From Lactobacillaceae bacterium AF64-9pH9TA (GTDB taxonomy: Bacteria; Bacillota; Bacilli; Lactobacillales; Lactobacillaceae): DNA of 64,000 nucleotides. Location of the stretch: contig JAQDCK010000005.1 in the NCBI GenBank assembly GCA_027681045.1, positions 76,736-140,735 on the forward strand. The letters run 5' to 3'. Under the pieces are notes generated by a model. It was not told where the DNA came from and ran no database searches. It worked only from the letters and a program-made list of their open reading frames with translations. The position numbers and the translations under genes are program-made. Of the stretch, positions 54,767-62,968 are shown in pieces; the first letter of the stretch is position 1, and each line of letters starts with the position of its first letter.

Positions 54767-54796
54767 GAAAATAAAAAAGCTGCCTTACAGCAGCTT
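54767..54796 (-). terminator. Terminator after ansA
   Basis: A 7-bp stem (54777-54783 with 54790-54796) and T run on the minus strand, reaching the asparaginase stop codon. Confidence 0.7.
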
Positions 54797-55802
54797 AATC
54801 GGTGATGGTTACCTCACCGGCAATATCCTTGTTGAAAAAGGCCCGGACATCCTCTAGGTCCATCCCCTGGCCCAGGGCCCACATCAGCTTGGTCACGGCA
54901 CTTTCACTGGTCATGTCCCGGCCGCTGATCGCCCCTTCCAGCATAGCCGCCCGGCCAACCTCATACTTGGTCAAGTCAGTCCGTTCGTACAAACACTGGC
55001 TGCAGGCCACCACGGGGACTCCCCGCTTGATGATCTCACCAATCGCCTTAACCATGTTCCGCCGCATGTAATTCATGCCGCCGAGGCCATAGGCTTCGAT
55101 GACGATCCCCTTGACTCCGCTGTCAACCATGGCGGACAAAACCGCCGGGTCAAAGCCTGGGAAAAGCTTGATCATGGCCACCTGGGTCTCTACCTTGGTA
55201 TTCAAAGTGCAGATGGCATGCTCGCTTGGCACGTATTCAAAGTCCTTGTGCTTGATGTCGATGCCGTCTGAAGTCACCATGGCCACCGGGTCAACGTTGA
55301 TGCTCTTGAAGGCGTCAAAACCGGTCGTCCGGATCTTAACGCAGCGGCAGCCCCGCATGATCTGCCGGTTAAAGGCGATATAAATCCCCGGCTTGCAGGT
55401 TGCGGCCGCGGCAAAAGCAACCCGGAGGTTGTCCGGCGCGTCGCTTAAGATGGCCTGCATGGGCACCTGGCTCCCAGTTAAAACGACCGGCAGGTCGATC
55501 CCCTGCAGCATAAAGGTGAGCATCGACGCCGTGTAAGCCATGGTGTCAGTCCCGTGGGAAACAACGATGCCGTCAAAGCCCCGGCGCAACTTGTAAATCT
55601 GTTCGGCAATAAAAGCCCACTCTTCCGGCTGGATATTGGAAGAGTCCAAAGATAAAATGTCCTTGACCTCTACTTCATAAGGCAGGCCACCCAAAGTATG
55701 GAGCAGTTCCGCCCCCGACTGGCCCGGGATCAGGCCTTCTTCTGAAGCTACAGACGCGATCGTCCCCCCAGTCGACAGCAGCAATATTTTCTTATTGGTC
55801 AT
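54795..55802 (-). CDS. ansA: Type I L-asparaginase
   Basis: 335-residue cytoplasmic enzyme releasing ammonia from asparagine. Active-site threonines are in LSTGGTIAS and VSHGTDTMAYTAS. No signal peptide, so cytosolic type I. ATG at 55802 with GAGG 6 nt upstream, overlapping the marR end by 11 bp; the two are in one operon and the MarR may control it. Confidence 0.92.
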   Translation of the reverse strand: MTNKKILLLSTGGTIASVASEEGLIPGQSGAELLHTLGGLPYEVEVKDILSLDSSNIQPEEWAFIAEQIYKLRRGFDGIVVSHGTDTMAYTASMLTFMLQGIDLPVVLTGSQVPMQAILSDAPDNLRVAFAAAATCKPGIYIAFNRQIMRGCRCVKIRTTGFDAFKSINVDPVAMVTSDGIDIKHKDFEYVPSEHAICTLNTKVETQVAMIKLFPGFDPAVLSAMVDSGVKGIVIEAYGLGGMNYMRRNMVKAIGEIIKRGVPVVACSQCLYERTDLTKYEVGRAAMLEGAISGRDMTSESAVTKLMWALGQGMDLEDVRAFFNKDIAGEVTITD

Positions 55803-56244
55803 CTTTTTCCTCACATGCTTCCCGATTTTCCTCAGCCAAAAGCTCATACAAACGGTCCAGGTACTTTTCCAGCTGGCTTAGTTCCTGCCGGCTGTAGAGC
55901 TGCTCCACCTTTTCCTGCAGCTTGTGCATCCCTTTTTTAGCGCTAATGCAGATCTGCCGGCCTTCATCCGTCAGGCAGACAATCTTCACCCGCTTGTCGC
56001 TTTCCGCCAAGTGGCTTCTGACATAGCCCTTGCCTTCCAGGCGGCCGACAATCCCGGCCATGGTAGCCTGGGCCACTTCAAAGTGGTTTTCCAGCTGCTT
56101 TAAAGGCGCCTGCTGGCCCGCGCATTTCTCCAGATAAACCAGGCAGTGAAACTGTGAAAAGGTCAGGCCCAGTTTCTTGAGCTCATAGTTGCCTCTTTTA
56201 GCCATCAAATCATTGATCTTCTTGACTCTTAACCCTAAATCCAT
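55792..56244 (-). CDS. MarR-family transcriptional regulator
   Basis: 150 residues with the MarR winged helix: LTFSQFHCLVYLEKC, then LENHFEVAQATMAGIVGRLEGKGYVRS and the wing SDKRVKIVCLTDEG. The ligand and target are unknown; the immediate downstream gene is ansA. The C-terminal tail is acidic. Confidence 0.9.
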   Translation of the reverse strand: MDLGLRVKKINDLMAKRGNYELKKLGLTFSQFHCLVYLEKCAGQQAPLKQLENHFEVAQATMAGIVGRLEGKGYVRSHLAESDKRVKIVCLTDEGRQICISAKKGMHKLQEKVEQLYSRQELSQLEKYLDRLYELLAEENREACEEKDDQ

Positions 56245-56431
56245 CGTTTCCTCGGCTCCTAATCTACCAACAGTACCTAAGAGCCTATTTTACCATTTTT
56301 GCCGGTTAAAAGTCCTCTTCCAGCCGCTTTGCCTGGACGATCTAGTCTCGCAGCTTGCTTAAATCTGCCATCGTTTTTTCCTCAAAAGTCCCCTATTTTT
56401 CCAAGATTTTTTAAAAAAACACCCTTAGTAC

Positions 56432-56460
56432 TTTACGAGATAAAATGAAAGTATTATCAT
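56432..56460 (+). promoter_or_regulatory. Promoter of the candidate small RNA
   Basis: TTTACG (56432-56437) and TATCAT (56455-56460) with a 17-nt spacer; initiation near 56467. Confidence 0.6.
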
Positions 56461-56466
56461 TAAGAT

Positions 56467-56595
56467 GAAAAAATTACGATTAGGTTGAGCGTAACACCAA
56501 ACGCTGAACTTTATCTGTGGTAAATTGTTATTGTTATCAGTGTAATTTTTCACATCACAGAGAACGCGAACCAGCCGGTTCGCGTTTTTTGTTTT
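56467..56595 (+). ncRNA. Candidate small RNA with its own promoter and terminator
   Basis: About 125 nt between a good promoter and a strong terminator (stem 56563-56572 with 56577-56586, then T runs). Inside lie a GCGT/ACGC hairpin (near 56489-56504) and a longer CTGTG...CACAG arm. The only open frame is ATG plus six codons to a stop (56465-56488), without a ribosome site. No match to a family I know. Confidence 0.5.
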
Positions 56596-56599
56596 TCCC

Positions 56600-56767
56600 T
56601 ATTTTTTATTTTTCTTAGGCTGTCTTGGCCACGTCCACCCAGGCCGTGTAGTCAGAGTATTTTTCCAGAGCCGGGATGGTCAAAAAGTCCCTTCGTCCAT
56701 TTCTGCTATGTCGCCCACCATTTCTATGCCAAACAGCAGGAGAAAAAGCAGACCAGCCTTTAACAAG
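56600..56767. pseudogene. Possible gene remnant
   Basis: On the plus strand one frame ends HHFYAKQQEKKQTSL and stop at about 56761; on the minus strand another ends TIPALEKYSDYTAWVDVAKTA. Each looks like a protein C-terminus but neither has a start, so at least one is the remains of a decayed gene. Confidence 0.3.
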
Positions 56768-56792
56768 AGCGCCTTCGGGCGCTTTTCTTTTT
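56768..56792 (+). terminator. Terminator with TTCG tetraloop
   Basis: AGCGCC-TTCG-GGCGCT (56768-56783) with a T-rich tail on the plus strand; it follows the plus-strand remnant directly. Confidence 0.7.
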
Positions 56793-56799
56793 GCCCGGG

Positions 56800-56890
56800 A
56801 ATCGAATCAAGTCAATCTGATCAGATCAAATCAAATCTAATCACATCATTGACGAGATTGACGAGATTCGCTAAAATATGATTAGATTGA
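56800..56890 (+). promoter_or_regulatory. Repeat-rich promoter of the ATP-binding wHTH gene
   Basis: TTGACG (56849-56854) and TAAAAT (56872-56877), 17-nt spacer. Around it: pentamer repeats of the NATCA type (about 56800-56848), a 12-bp palindrome ATCTGATCAGAT (56815-56826), a tandem ATTGACGAG pair, and the inverted pair AATCTAATC (56834-56842) and GATTAGATT (56880-56888) bracketing the promoter. Confidence 0.6.
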
Positions 56891-56913
56891 AAGCAGTAAA
56901 AAGGAGGCGCGCC

Positions 56914-57873
56914 ATGCTTACGCCAAACGATTCCAGCAGCTTTGAAAACCAGCTTTCTCCCCGCCAGGACTTGACCTTTAACTCCCTGCAGGCCCTTTTT
57001 GACCAGCAGGGCCTCTCCTTTACCCCGCCGTCCAGCCAGTTCGGCATCCTCCAGTTCAGCAATTTCGACCTCCTGGTCTCTGACCAGTGCCCTTACACGA
57101 TTAAGTGCGCTGTTTTTAAGGGAACGGACCAGGACGAATTCCTGGACCGGCAGGAGTTTACCGGCTCTCTGGCCGCCCAATTCCAGCAGGTCTACGCTTT
57201 TTTGGAAAAGCACAACCCGGTAGAGAGCCAGATCAAGGGCCTTTACCGGGAAGACCGGCCAGCCTATCCCAAGCAGGCCTTAAGGGAAGCCTTGATGAAC
57301 GCGATTATCCACAGGGACTACAGCAATCCGGCCAGCAGCTTGATCAACTTATACACAGACCGGGTGGAATTCATTTCTTTTGGCGGCCTCATGCCCGGGA
57401 TTACCCTGGAAGACGTTCAGCTGGGCCTGTCAGTTTGCCGGAACAAGCGCCTGGCCGACCTCTTTTACCAGCTGAAGCTGGTGGAATCCTACGGAACCGG
57501 GTTAGCCAGAATCAAGAGTGCCTACAAGGGCTGCCGCCTTGCGCCCCAGATTTTAGCCGCTCCCAGTTCTTTTAAGGTGGTCCTGCCCCATTACCAGGCG
57601 GCCGTCAAAGCGGCCCCCAAGCCGGGCAAAAAGGCAGCTACACCTGCTCCTAGCCCAGCTCCCAAGCCAAAGGCTCGGGCAACTGACAATGAAGAAGCCG
57701 TTTTGACTTTTGGCAAAGAGCATGGGGAATTTATCAGAAGCGATATTGAGGAGCTCTTAGGAGTCAGCCCAGCTACGGCGACCCGGCTCTTGCGGCAGAT
57801 GGAAAGCAGCGGCTTGGTCCTCAAGCGGGGCAAGGCCAAGGCCATCCGCTACCGGATCAGCGAAAATTCATAA
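56914..57873 (+). CDS. ATP-binding/winged-helix protein, C-terminal half of the AlbA_2 (Schlafen-like) family
   Basis: 319 residues. The middle part matches proteins annotated as RecG-like ATP-binding regulators: SDQCPYTIKCAVFKGTDQDEF, EFTGSL, REALMNAIIHRDYSN, GGLMPGITLEDVQLG and LVESYGTGLARI. The C-terminal 65 residues are a winged helix (FGKEHGEFIRSDIEELLGVS) after an Ala/Pro/Lys linker. The AlbA_2 domain that normally fills the N-terminal 130 residues is missing; the protein begins just after it. A perfect AAGGAGG 7 nt before the ATG at 56914 shows the short form is meant to be translated. Probably a DNA-binding regulator; autoregulation is suggested by the operator-like upstream DNA. Confidence 0.75.
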   Translation: MLTPNDSSSFENQLSPRQDLTFNSLQALFDQQGLSFTPPSSQFGILQFSNFDLLVSDQCPYTIKCAVFKGTDQDEFLDRQEFTGSLAAQFQQVYAFLEKHNPVESQIKGLYREDRPAYPKQALREALMNAIIHRDYSNPASSLINLYTDRVEFISFGGLMPGITLEDVQLGLSVCRNKRLADLFYQLKLVESYGTGLARIKSAYKGCRLAPQILAAPSSFKVVLPHYQAAVKAAPKPGKKAATPAPSPAPKPKARATDNEEAVLTFGKEHGEFIRSDIEELLGVSPATATRLLRQMESSGLVLKRGKAKAIRYRISENS

Positions 57874-57966
57874 GCAAACAGTTCAGTTCCTGCCTAAACG
57901 TGCTAACATAGGTAGGGACTTTTTTCATCCAAAAAATTACAATCCAATAGAAATCTGGCAACAATC

Positions 57967-59232
57967 ATGCAACAATTTACTCCGATTCTTTTAGGCAGCG
58001 ACATCAACGTTTACGGGATGGCCCGGTCCTTCCACGAGGCTTACGGGATCAAGGTCCAGGCCTGGGGCGCGTCCACTCTGGCTCCCACCCGGTATTCAAA
58101 GATCGTTGACATCGAGGTTCACCCGGGCTTTACTGAAGACCCGGAATTTATCAAGGTCATGCGCGAGAAGATCAAGGAATACAAGAAGCACCCGGAACCG
58201 GTGATCTTGATCTCCTGCGGGGACGGTTACTCAGAGCTTTTAGCCAAGCACAAGCAGGAGCTGGAGGAGGCCTTCATCGTTCCTTATATCGACTACGCCC
58301 TCTTGGAAAAGCTGATCTCTAAGGAGGGCTTCTACGAGGTCTGTGAAGAATACGGCCTGCCTTACCCGAAGACCAAGATCATCACTATGGCCGCTTACAA
58401 GGACGGTTCTTACGCCGACGTGCCTTTCCCCTTCCCGGTCGCTTTAAAGCCGGAAGACCCAGTTTCCTGGCTGGACGTCCAGTTTGAAGGGCGAAAGAAG
58501 GCTTTTGTCATCAAGGACCTGGACGAATTCAAGGATATTGTGGGCAAGATCTACAAGAACGGCTATAAAGCAGACTTGATTTTGCAAGACTTCATCCCAG
58601 GCGACGACTCCAACATGCGGGTCTTGAACGCTTATGTGGATAAGAATCACAAGGTCAAGATGATGTGCCTGGGCCACCCCCTCTTGGAAGACCCGGACCC
58701 GATTGCCATCGGCAACTACATGGTGATCGCGCCGGACTATGACGAGAAGCTCTACCAGACCGTCCAGGCCTTTTTGGAAAAGATCAACTACACGGGCATG
58801 GCCAACTTTGACATCAAATACGACGTCCGCGACGGCCAGTACAAGTTCTTTGAGATCAACCTCCGCCAAGGCCGGTCCAGCTTCTATGTCACTTTGAACG
58901 GCTATAACCTGGCCAAGTGGTATGTGGAAGACTATGTGGAAGACTCGCTTAAGGACCGGCCGGTTGTTTACGGCAACCAGGATCCGGCCAAGCACAAGCT
59001 CTGGTTAGGCGTGCCGGACAAGATTTTTGAACAATACGCGGTCGACTCCCTGGCCAAAAAGGAAGCCTTGGCACTTCTGCGGGCCGGCAAGGTGGGCACC
59101 ACAGTCTTCTATAAGCCGGACATGAACGTCAAGCGCTGGCTCTTGATGAAGCACATGTACCACAACTACTACAAGGATTATCAGAAGTACTTCAAGGTCA
59201 ATAAGGAGCAGTACTTCGAGAAAAAGAAGTAA
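57967..59232 (+). CDS. asl: D-aspartate ligase (ATP-grasp), peptidoglycan cross-bridge
   Basis: 421-residue ATP-grasp enzyme. It resembles the Enterococcus faecium D-Asp ligase closely: FTPILLGSDINVYGMARSFH, LISCGDGYSELLAKHK, QDFIPGDDSNMRVLNAYVD and FFEINLRQGRSSF. It activates D-Asp and joins it to the Lys epsilon-amine of the UDP-MurNAc-pentapeptide, giving the Lys-D-Asp bridge of lactobacilli. The Asp racemase gene often next to it is not here. No strong ribosome site precedes the ATG. Confidence 0.92.
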   Translation: MQQFTPILLGSDINVYGMARSFHEAYGIKVQAWGASTLAPTRYSKIVDIEVHPGFTEDPEFIKVMREKIKEYKKHPEPVILISCGDGYSELLAKHKQELEEAFIVPYIDYALLEKLISKEGFYEVCEEYGLPYPKTKIITMAAYKDGSYADVPFPFPVALKPEDPVSWLDVQFEGRKKAFVIKDLDEFKDIVGKIYKNGYKADLILQDFIPGDDSNMRVLNAYVDKNHKVKMMCLGHPLLEDPDPIAIGNYMVIAPDYDEKLYQTVQAFLEKINYTGMANFDIKYDVRDGQYKFFEINLRQGRSSFYVTLNGYNLAKWYVEDYVEDSLKDRPVVYGNQDPAKHKLWLGVPDKIFEQYAVDSLAKKEALALLRAGKVGTTVFYKPDMNVKRWLLMKHMYHNYYKDYQKYFKVNKEQYFEKKK

Positions 59233-59254
59233 GAAGCATAAACTTATGCACAAC

Positions 59255-59289
59255 AAAAAGAGGAAGCTCACAGGAGTTTCCTCTTTTTT
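59255..59289 (+). terminator. Terminator after asl
   Basis: A 14-bp stem with one G-T pair and T run, 22 bp past the stop. Confidence 0.88.
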
Positions 59290-59311
59290 GCGTACTATTT
59301 TTCTATCCTGT

Positions 59312-60076
59312 TTAAAAGTTGTGGATAATCGACAAGCAGATGTGCAGGGCTTTTGCCTGGGAGGCCTGACCCCAACCTCGGTCATCATGCGCCTCCACAT
59401 TAGCCAGGGAATCAGCCGTGTAGAGGAGCTGGCCAAATTCAGCGCCCCGTTTAGCGCTAACAGCAGCCATTGAGGCGCACTCCATCTCTACCACCTGGCA
59501 GCCCTCCCCGCGCCGGTATTCGACCATGTCCTGGGTTTCCCGGAAAAAGCCGTCAGTCGTCCAGGTCGTGCAGTACTCAAACGGCAACCCCTGCTCTTTT
59601 AAGCCTTGGCCAATTTTTTGAGCAGCTGCTGGGTCAAGGTCCACATAGCGGCTGGCCGGCAGGTACTTGTAGGAAGTGCCTTCATCTCTTAAAGCCCGGG
59701 TCGGGATCAAGAAGTTGTTTTCCTTGATGTCCACCAAGGTCCCGCAGGAGCCAACAGCCAGAAACTTCCGGCAGCCAAGGGCGATCAAGGCATCCATGAA
59801 CTGGGCGGCGGCGGAACCACCTAATGGTGCCCGGCATAAGCACAGCTGCTCACCTTGGTTCTCAATAATATAGATCGGCCGCAGGCGGTCAATAGTAATA
59901 AAGCGGTCAGCCACTGTCGCGTTGACCTGCTCGGCATACTTATCGACTTCGTCCCCTAAGAAAGCAAAGAGGCATTTTTCCGGCAGCCTTACGCCTTCAC
60001 TATCATGGCCCGGCTTCAGAACTTCCTGGGAAACCGGATCATATTCCAAAATCGGCAATTCGTTTTTCTCGATCAT
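59312..60076 (-). CDS. Nucleoside phosphorylase (PNP/UDP family 1)
   Basis: 254 residues. Family motifs: phosphate and ribose site GSCGTLVDIKENNFLIPTRALRDEGTSY, and VVEMECASMAAVSAKRG with the Glu-Met-Glu ribose loop. Probably splits uridine or purine nucleosides to base and ribose-1-phosphate; the specificity cannot be told by eye. Monocistronic. Confidence 0.88.
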   Translation of the reverse strand: MIEKNELPILEYDPVSQEVLKPGHDSEGVRLPEKCLFAFLGDEVDKYAEQVNATVADRFITIDRLRPIYIIENQGEQLCLCRAPLGGSAAAQFMDALIALGCRKFLAVGSCGTLVDIKENNFLIPTRALRDEGTSYKYLPASRYVDLDPAAAQKIGQGLKEQGLPFEYCTTWTTDGFFRETQDMVEYRRGEGCQVVEMECASMAAVSAKRGAEFGQLLYTADSLANVEAHDDRGWGQASQAKALHICLSIIHNF

Positions 60077-60141
60077 AATCTAAGTCCTTTCCAGTTTAAG
60101 CAAGTTAAAGTATAGCAAATTACGGCTCCCCTGGACAAAAG

Positions 60142-60180
60142 AAAAGGAGTCAGTTCCGGTTTGGAACTGGCTCCTTTTAA
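60142..60180. terminator. Terminator after the CAP-domain gene
   Basis: A 16-bp stem with one G-T pair around a GGTTT loop (60142-60178), T-rich on both outer sides; it ends the minus-strand CAP transcript. Confidence 0.8.
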
Positions 60181-60209
60181 ATGAAGAGAATTATATAGGA
60201 TAGTGTGAT

Positions 60210-61097
60210 TTAAGCGTGGAATTCGATTACTAAGCAGACCATAGCATTTCTGCCGCTGCCGTAGTGGCCTACGCCAATGTAGGCGGTATGGTTGCCAGAG
60301 TCGACCATCATCGTGTAGTGTTCGTAAGTGTTGCTGATGTTGGTGATGTTCTTTCTGGTCTTCTTAACGACGATGGCTTGGTAGTCATCCTTTTCAGCCT
60401 GCATGTTTTCAGTGAAAGTGCTGGTCAAGCTGAACTTCATTTGAGCCGTAGCGTTGCCGCTTTGCGCGTTGTAGTAGCAAGCGTGCAAGGTTTCGCCGCC
60501 GTGATAGATAATCTTGCCCTTAACGATTGGGTAGGTGTTGAGGTAGCGTGGCAGGGAGTTGTAGCCGGAGTGGTCGTAAGTCCCGGTAGTAACGTATTGC
60601 TTTGCCTTTTCAGTAGCCCGCTTGTCAAGAACAGCGTTGTACTTGGAGCTCATCTTGACTGCCTTGACCCCGGCCTTAGCCCGGAAGCTGTTGACTACGT
60701 TCAGGGCTGCTTGACGGAGTTGGCTTTGGCTGCTCAGGCTGTTGTCAGTGCTGGCCTTAACAGCTGCCTTCTTGGTGTTGATAGCCTTGTAGGTGATTTT
60801 AACCGTCTTGTTCTTGGTCTTTGAGGTTACCTTGGCTGCCTTGACAGTCTTGGTGCCGGCCTTGTAGCCGGCAGCCTTAGGAGCCTTGTAGGACTTCCAT
60901 CTGGAAGTAGTCCACTTGCGGCCCTTCTTCTTTAAAGTAGCGGTTTGCTTAACCCGGGTATACTTGCCTGGCTTGTAAACCTTGATGGTCCGGGTAACCT
61001 TCTTGGTAGTGGTCTTAGCGTAAACCGGATTCGTGGTCGTAGTTGCCAGCCCGAGGAGGGCTGCCAGAGCTGCTAAAACTGTGATTTGCTTTCTCAT
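60210..61097 (-). CDS. Secreted CAP (SCP/PR1) domain protein
   Basis: 295 residues. Sec signal with cleavage near VYA-K (about 27), a very basic Lys/Thr-rich segment to about residue 115 that may bind wall polymers, then a CAP domain (QLRQAALNVVNSFRAKAGVKAVKMSS, YDHSGYNSLP, TSTFTENMQAE, HYTMMVDSGNHTAYIGVGHYGSG). The CAP His and Glu positions are partly kept. The role of bacterial CAP proteins is not settled. AGGTGA 6 nt before the ATG. Confidence 0.85.
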   Translation of the reverse strand: MRKQITVLAALAALLGLATTTTNPVYAKTTTKKVTRTIKVYKPGKYTRVKQTATLKKKGRKWTTSRWKSYKAPKAAGYKAGTKTVKAAKVTSKTKNKTVKITYKAINTKKAAVKASTDNSLSSQSQLRQAALNVVNSFRAKAGVKAVKMSSKYNAVLDKRATEKAKQYVTTGTYDHSGYNSLPRYLNTYPIVKGKIIYHGGETLHACYYNAQSGNATAQMKFSLTSTFTENMQAEKDDYQAIVVKKTRKNITNISNTYEHYTMMVDSGNHTAYIGVGHYGSGRNAMVCLVIEFHA

Positions 61098-61157
61098 AAT
61101 ATATCACCTATTCCTGCTTAATTCTCTCTATTGGTTATCTCTTATCTTTCAACTAGA

Positions 61158-61163
61158 ATTATA
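61158..61163 (-). promoter_or_regulatory. Extended -10 promoter of the CAP-domain gene
   Basis: TGCTATAAT on the minus strand, 60 bp before the start; -35 poor. Confidence 0.55.
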
Positions 61164-61199
61164 GCAGGGTTTTAGGCTAAAAGTTATAGTTTTTTGGTA

Positions 61200-61660
61200 G
61201 CTTTTATAAGCCTTTACTTATTAGTAGGGAACACAGCTTTCCCCGCACTGTGCAAATAGCTATAAGCGTTGATTTATCAAGCCCTTCCACGTTCCGTTAT
61301 CCAGTCAGCTTAAATGCTTGATATTTAGCTAATGTAAGGGGATGTAGAGTCATCTTTTAAGCTTTTGCAATTGCTTTCAACTTATTAAAAATACTACACT
61401 TTACTCGCTAAAGTCTCCAATCGATATTTTTATCTGTTTTTCTATAAGTTTTATCTTAAAAAGTCCTCTAGCACAATTCTTATAACTATAAGTTTGCGTA
61501 TATTACATAAAACTAATTATCACTAAGTAAGAAACTATATTTCAGATTTGCAAAAAGTTATCATTGCAATTTTCTGCCACTTTTTTGGAGCCAAAAAATA
61601 GGCCGCTGCCTATTTTATTAAGCAACAGCCTGTGGCAAATATTTTTTGCAATTAAAATCA
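61200..61660. other. AT-rich intergenic DNA
   Basis: No gene recognised in about 450 bp. The only structure that stands out is a hairpin at 61593-61616 (AAAATAGGC/GCCTATTTT) that could end transcription on either strand. Confidence 0.5.
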
Positions 61661-61663
61661 GAA

Positions 61664-61927
61664 ATTCAGTTAGGAGACTTTTTATGGAAGAAAAACATGA
61701 AATCATTGCACCCAATTTTATTTCAAAGCCATCTTCGATGTCGTCACCACCCCATGCGCCATATAAGCATATTGAGGCGAAGGTGGAGCTTAAAGGGATT
61801 CGTTTAACCATCTTAACGACTGGCCGCGATGAAATTTCGGCCTTACTAACTGGCTCACCTTTAGCTTTGAAAACGGGTGCCACAATATCATGCTTCTCTT
61901 CTATAAAGAAATCCTCCTGTACTGAAT
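61664..61927. repeat. Imperfect inverted repeat carrying two facing small-ORF starts
   Basis: The left arm (61664-61713) and the reverse complement of the right arm (61875-61927) align at about three of four positions, including a ribosome site, a start region and codons for EEKH(E/D)I(I/V)AP. The left copy begins with ATG; the right has ATA. The left frame runs 94 codons (61684-61968) with no family I recognise. Confidence 0.5.
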
Positions 61928-61977
61928 CTTATGCCTTCAGTATAGGAGGATTGGTCGACCGCGCCTAGACGTATTAT

Positions 61978-62713
61978 GTAAGCACCCAATAGCGCGGTAT
62001 CTATTCTGGCTATTTACGATTAAGCCAGCAAGATGTGACTCTTGTTGGCTGTATGGCTCATGCAAGGCGGGAGTTCGATGATTCCTTGCCTAAAGACAAG
62101 GCCAGAGAATCCGACGTAACTTCGGTGGCTAATCAAGGGATCCACTACTGTAATCAAATGTTTCGCCTGGAGCGCGCCTGGGAATACCTTTCCGCTGAAG
62201 AAAGATACGAGAAGCGTCAGTCCGAATTAAAACCTCTGCTAGAGAAGTTTTCCGACTGGTGCTCCAAGAAATCAATCTCCGTGTTGCCTTCCAGCAAGCT
62301 AGGGACAGCCTTCCAGTATTGCATAAAGCACATGGACAAGTTCATGAACGTCCTAAAGGATGGTCGCCTTGAACTGTCCAACAACAGAGCAGAACGAGCA
62401 GTCAAAGAGATCGTCATGGGACGCAAGAACTGGCTCTTTTCACAAAGCAGTACCGGCGCCAAGTCCATGGCAATCATAATGAGCATACTCGAAACTGCCA
62501 AGCAAAATGGCTTGGATCAATTCAAATATATCAACTATCTTTTAGACAAGCTGCCCAATGAGCTGTCATTATCAGACAATCAACGTCTGGAAGCCTATTT
62601 ACCATGGGCTGAGAATGTCAAACTCCACTGTAAATAAAGTCCCATAAACTGATTAATCCCATCTTAGCATTGCTAGGATGGGATTTTAATATACTCTTCT
62701 ATTGGGTGCTTAC
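61978..62713. mobile_element. Miniaturised IS66-family element with intact terminal inverted repeats
   Basis: A perfect 15-bp inverted repeat GTAAGCACCCAATAG (61978-61992) and its complement (62699-62713) bound 736 bp. GTAAG-type ends are typical of IS66. Inside remains only the C-terminal half of the transposase; tnpA and tnpB are gone. The 8 bp outside each end do not match, so no target duplication is seen. An internal terminator hairpin lies at 62655-62685. Confidence 0.75.
61993..62637 (+). pseudogene. IS66 transposase (TnpC) C-terminal fragment
   Basis: The frame joins directly to the left terminal repeat (RGIYSGYLRLSQQD, then VTLVGCMAHARREFDDS) and continues to the catalytic Glu region LSNNRAERAVKEIVMGRKNWLFS and the usual end. 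About 214 codons of a normal 500 or more remain; the N-terminal DNA-binding part and the first Asp of the DDE site are deleted. The first possible start is the GTG at 62035. Not expected to be active. Confidence 0.85.
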
Positions 62714-62968
62714 GTTATTTCTTGCAATCTGCCATCTTGAAATAAAAAATTCCCCATCCATTTTCTGGATGAGGAATTGCCCTTCACCAATACGGTTTAA
62801 CAAAGAGCCAGAAAAATGCCTTCCGAGTATGCTAGATGAATTTTCTATTTCATCTGTATACTCAGAAGGCATTATAGCCGAAATTCTGAACGGTTCTTTT
62901 ATTCAAAGGACTTATGTCACAGCCCCTTTTTGTGCCTCTTCAGACTAGTGAGTTATTCTGACTAACTA
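62714..62968. other. Intergenic with two hairpins
   Basis: A hairpin at about 62748-62778 (AATTCC.CATCCA/TGGATG.GGAATT) with Ts on the minus strand can end the LPXTG-gene transcript. A longer imperfect stem lies at 62816-62872. No gene seen. Confidence 0.5.
62816..62872. repeat. 24-bp imperfect inverted repeat
   Basis: 62816-62840 pairs with 62849-62872 with only two or three mismatches or bulges around an AT-rich loop. No poly-T tract follows on either strand, so it is not a standard terminator. Confidence 0.6.
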
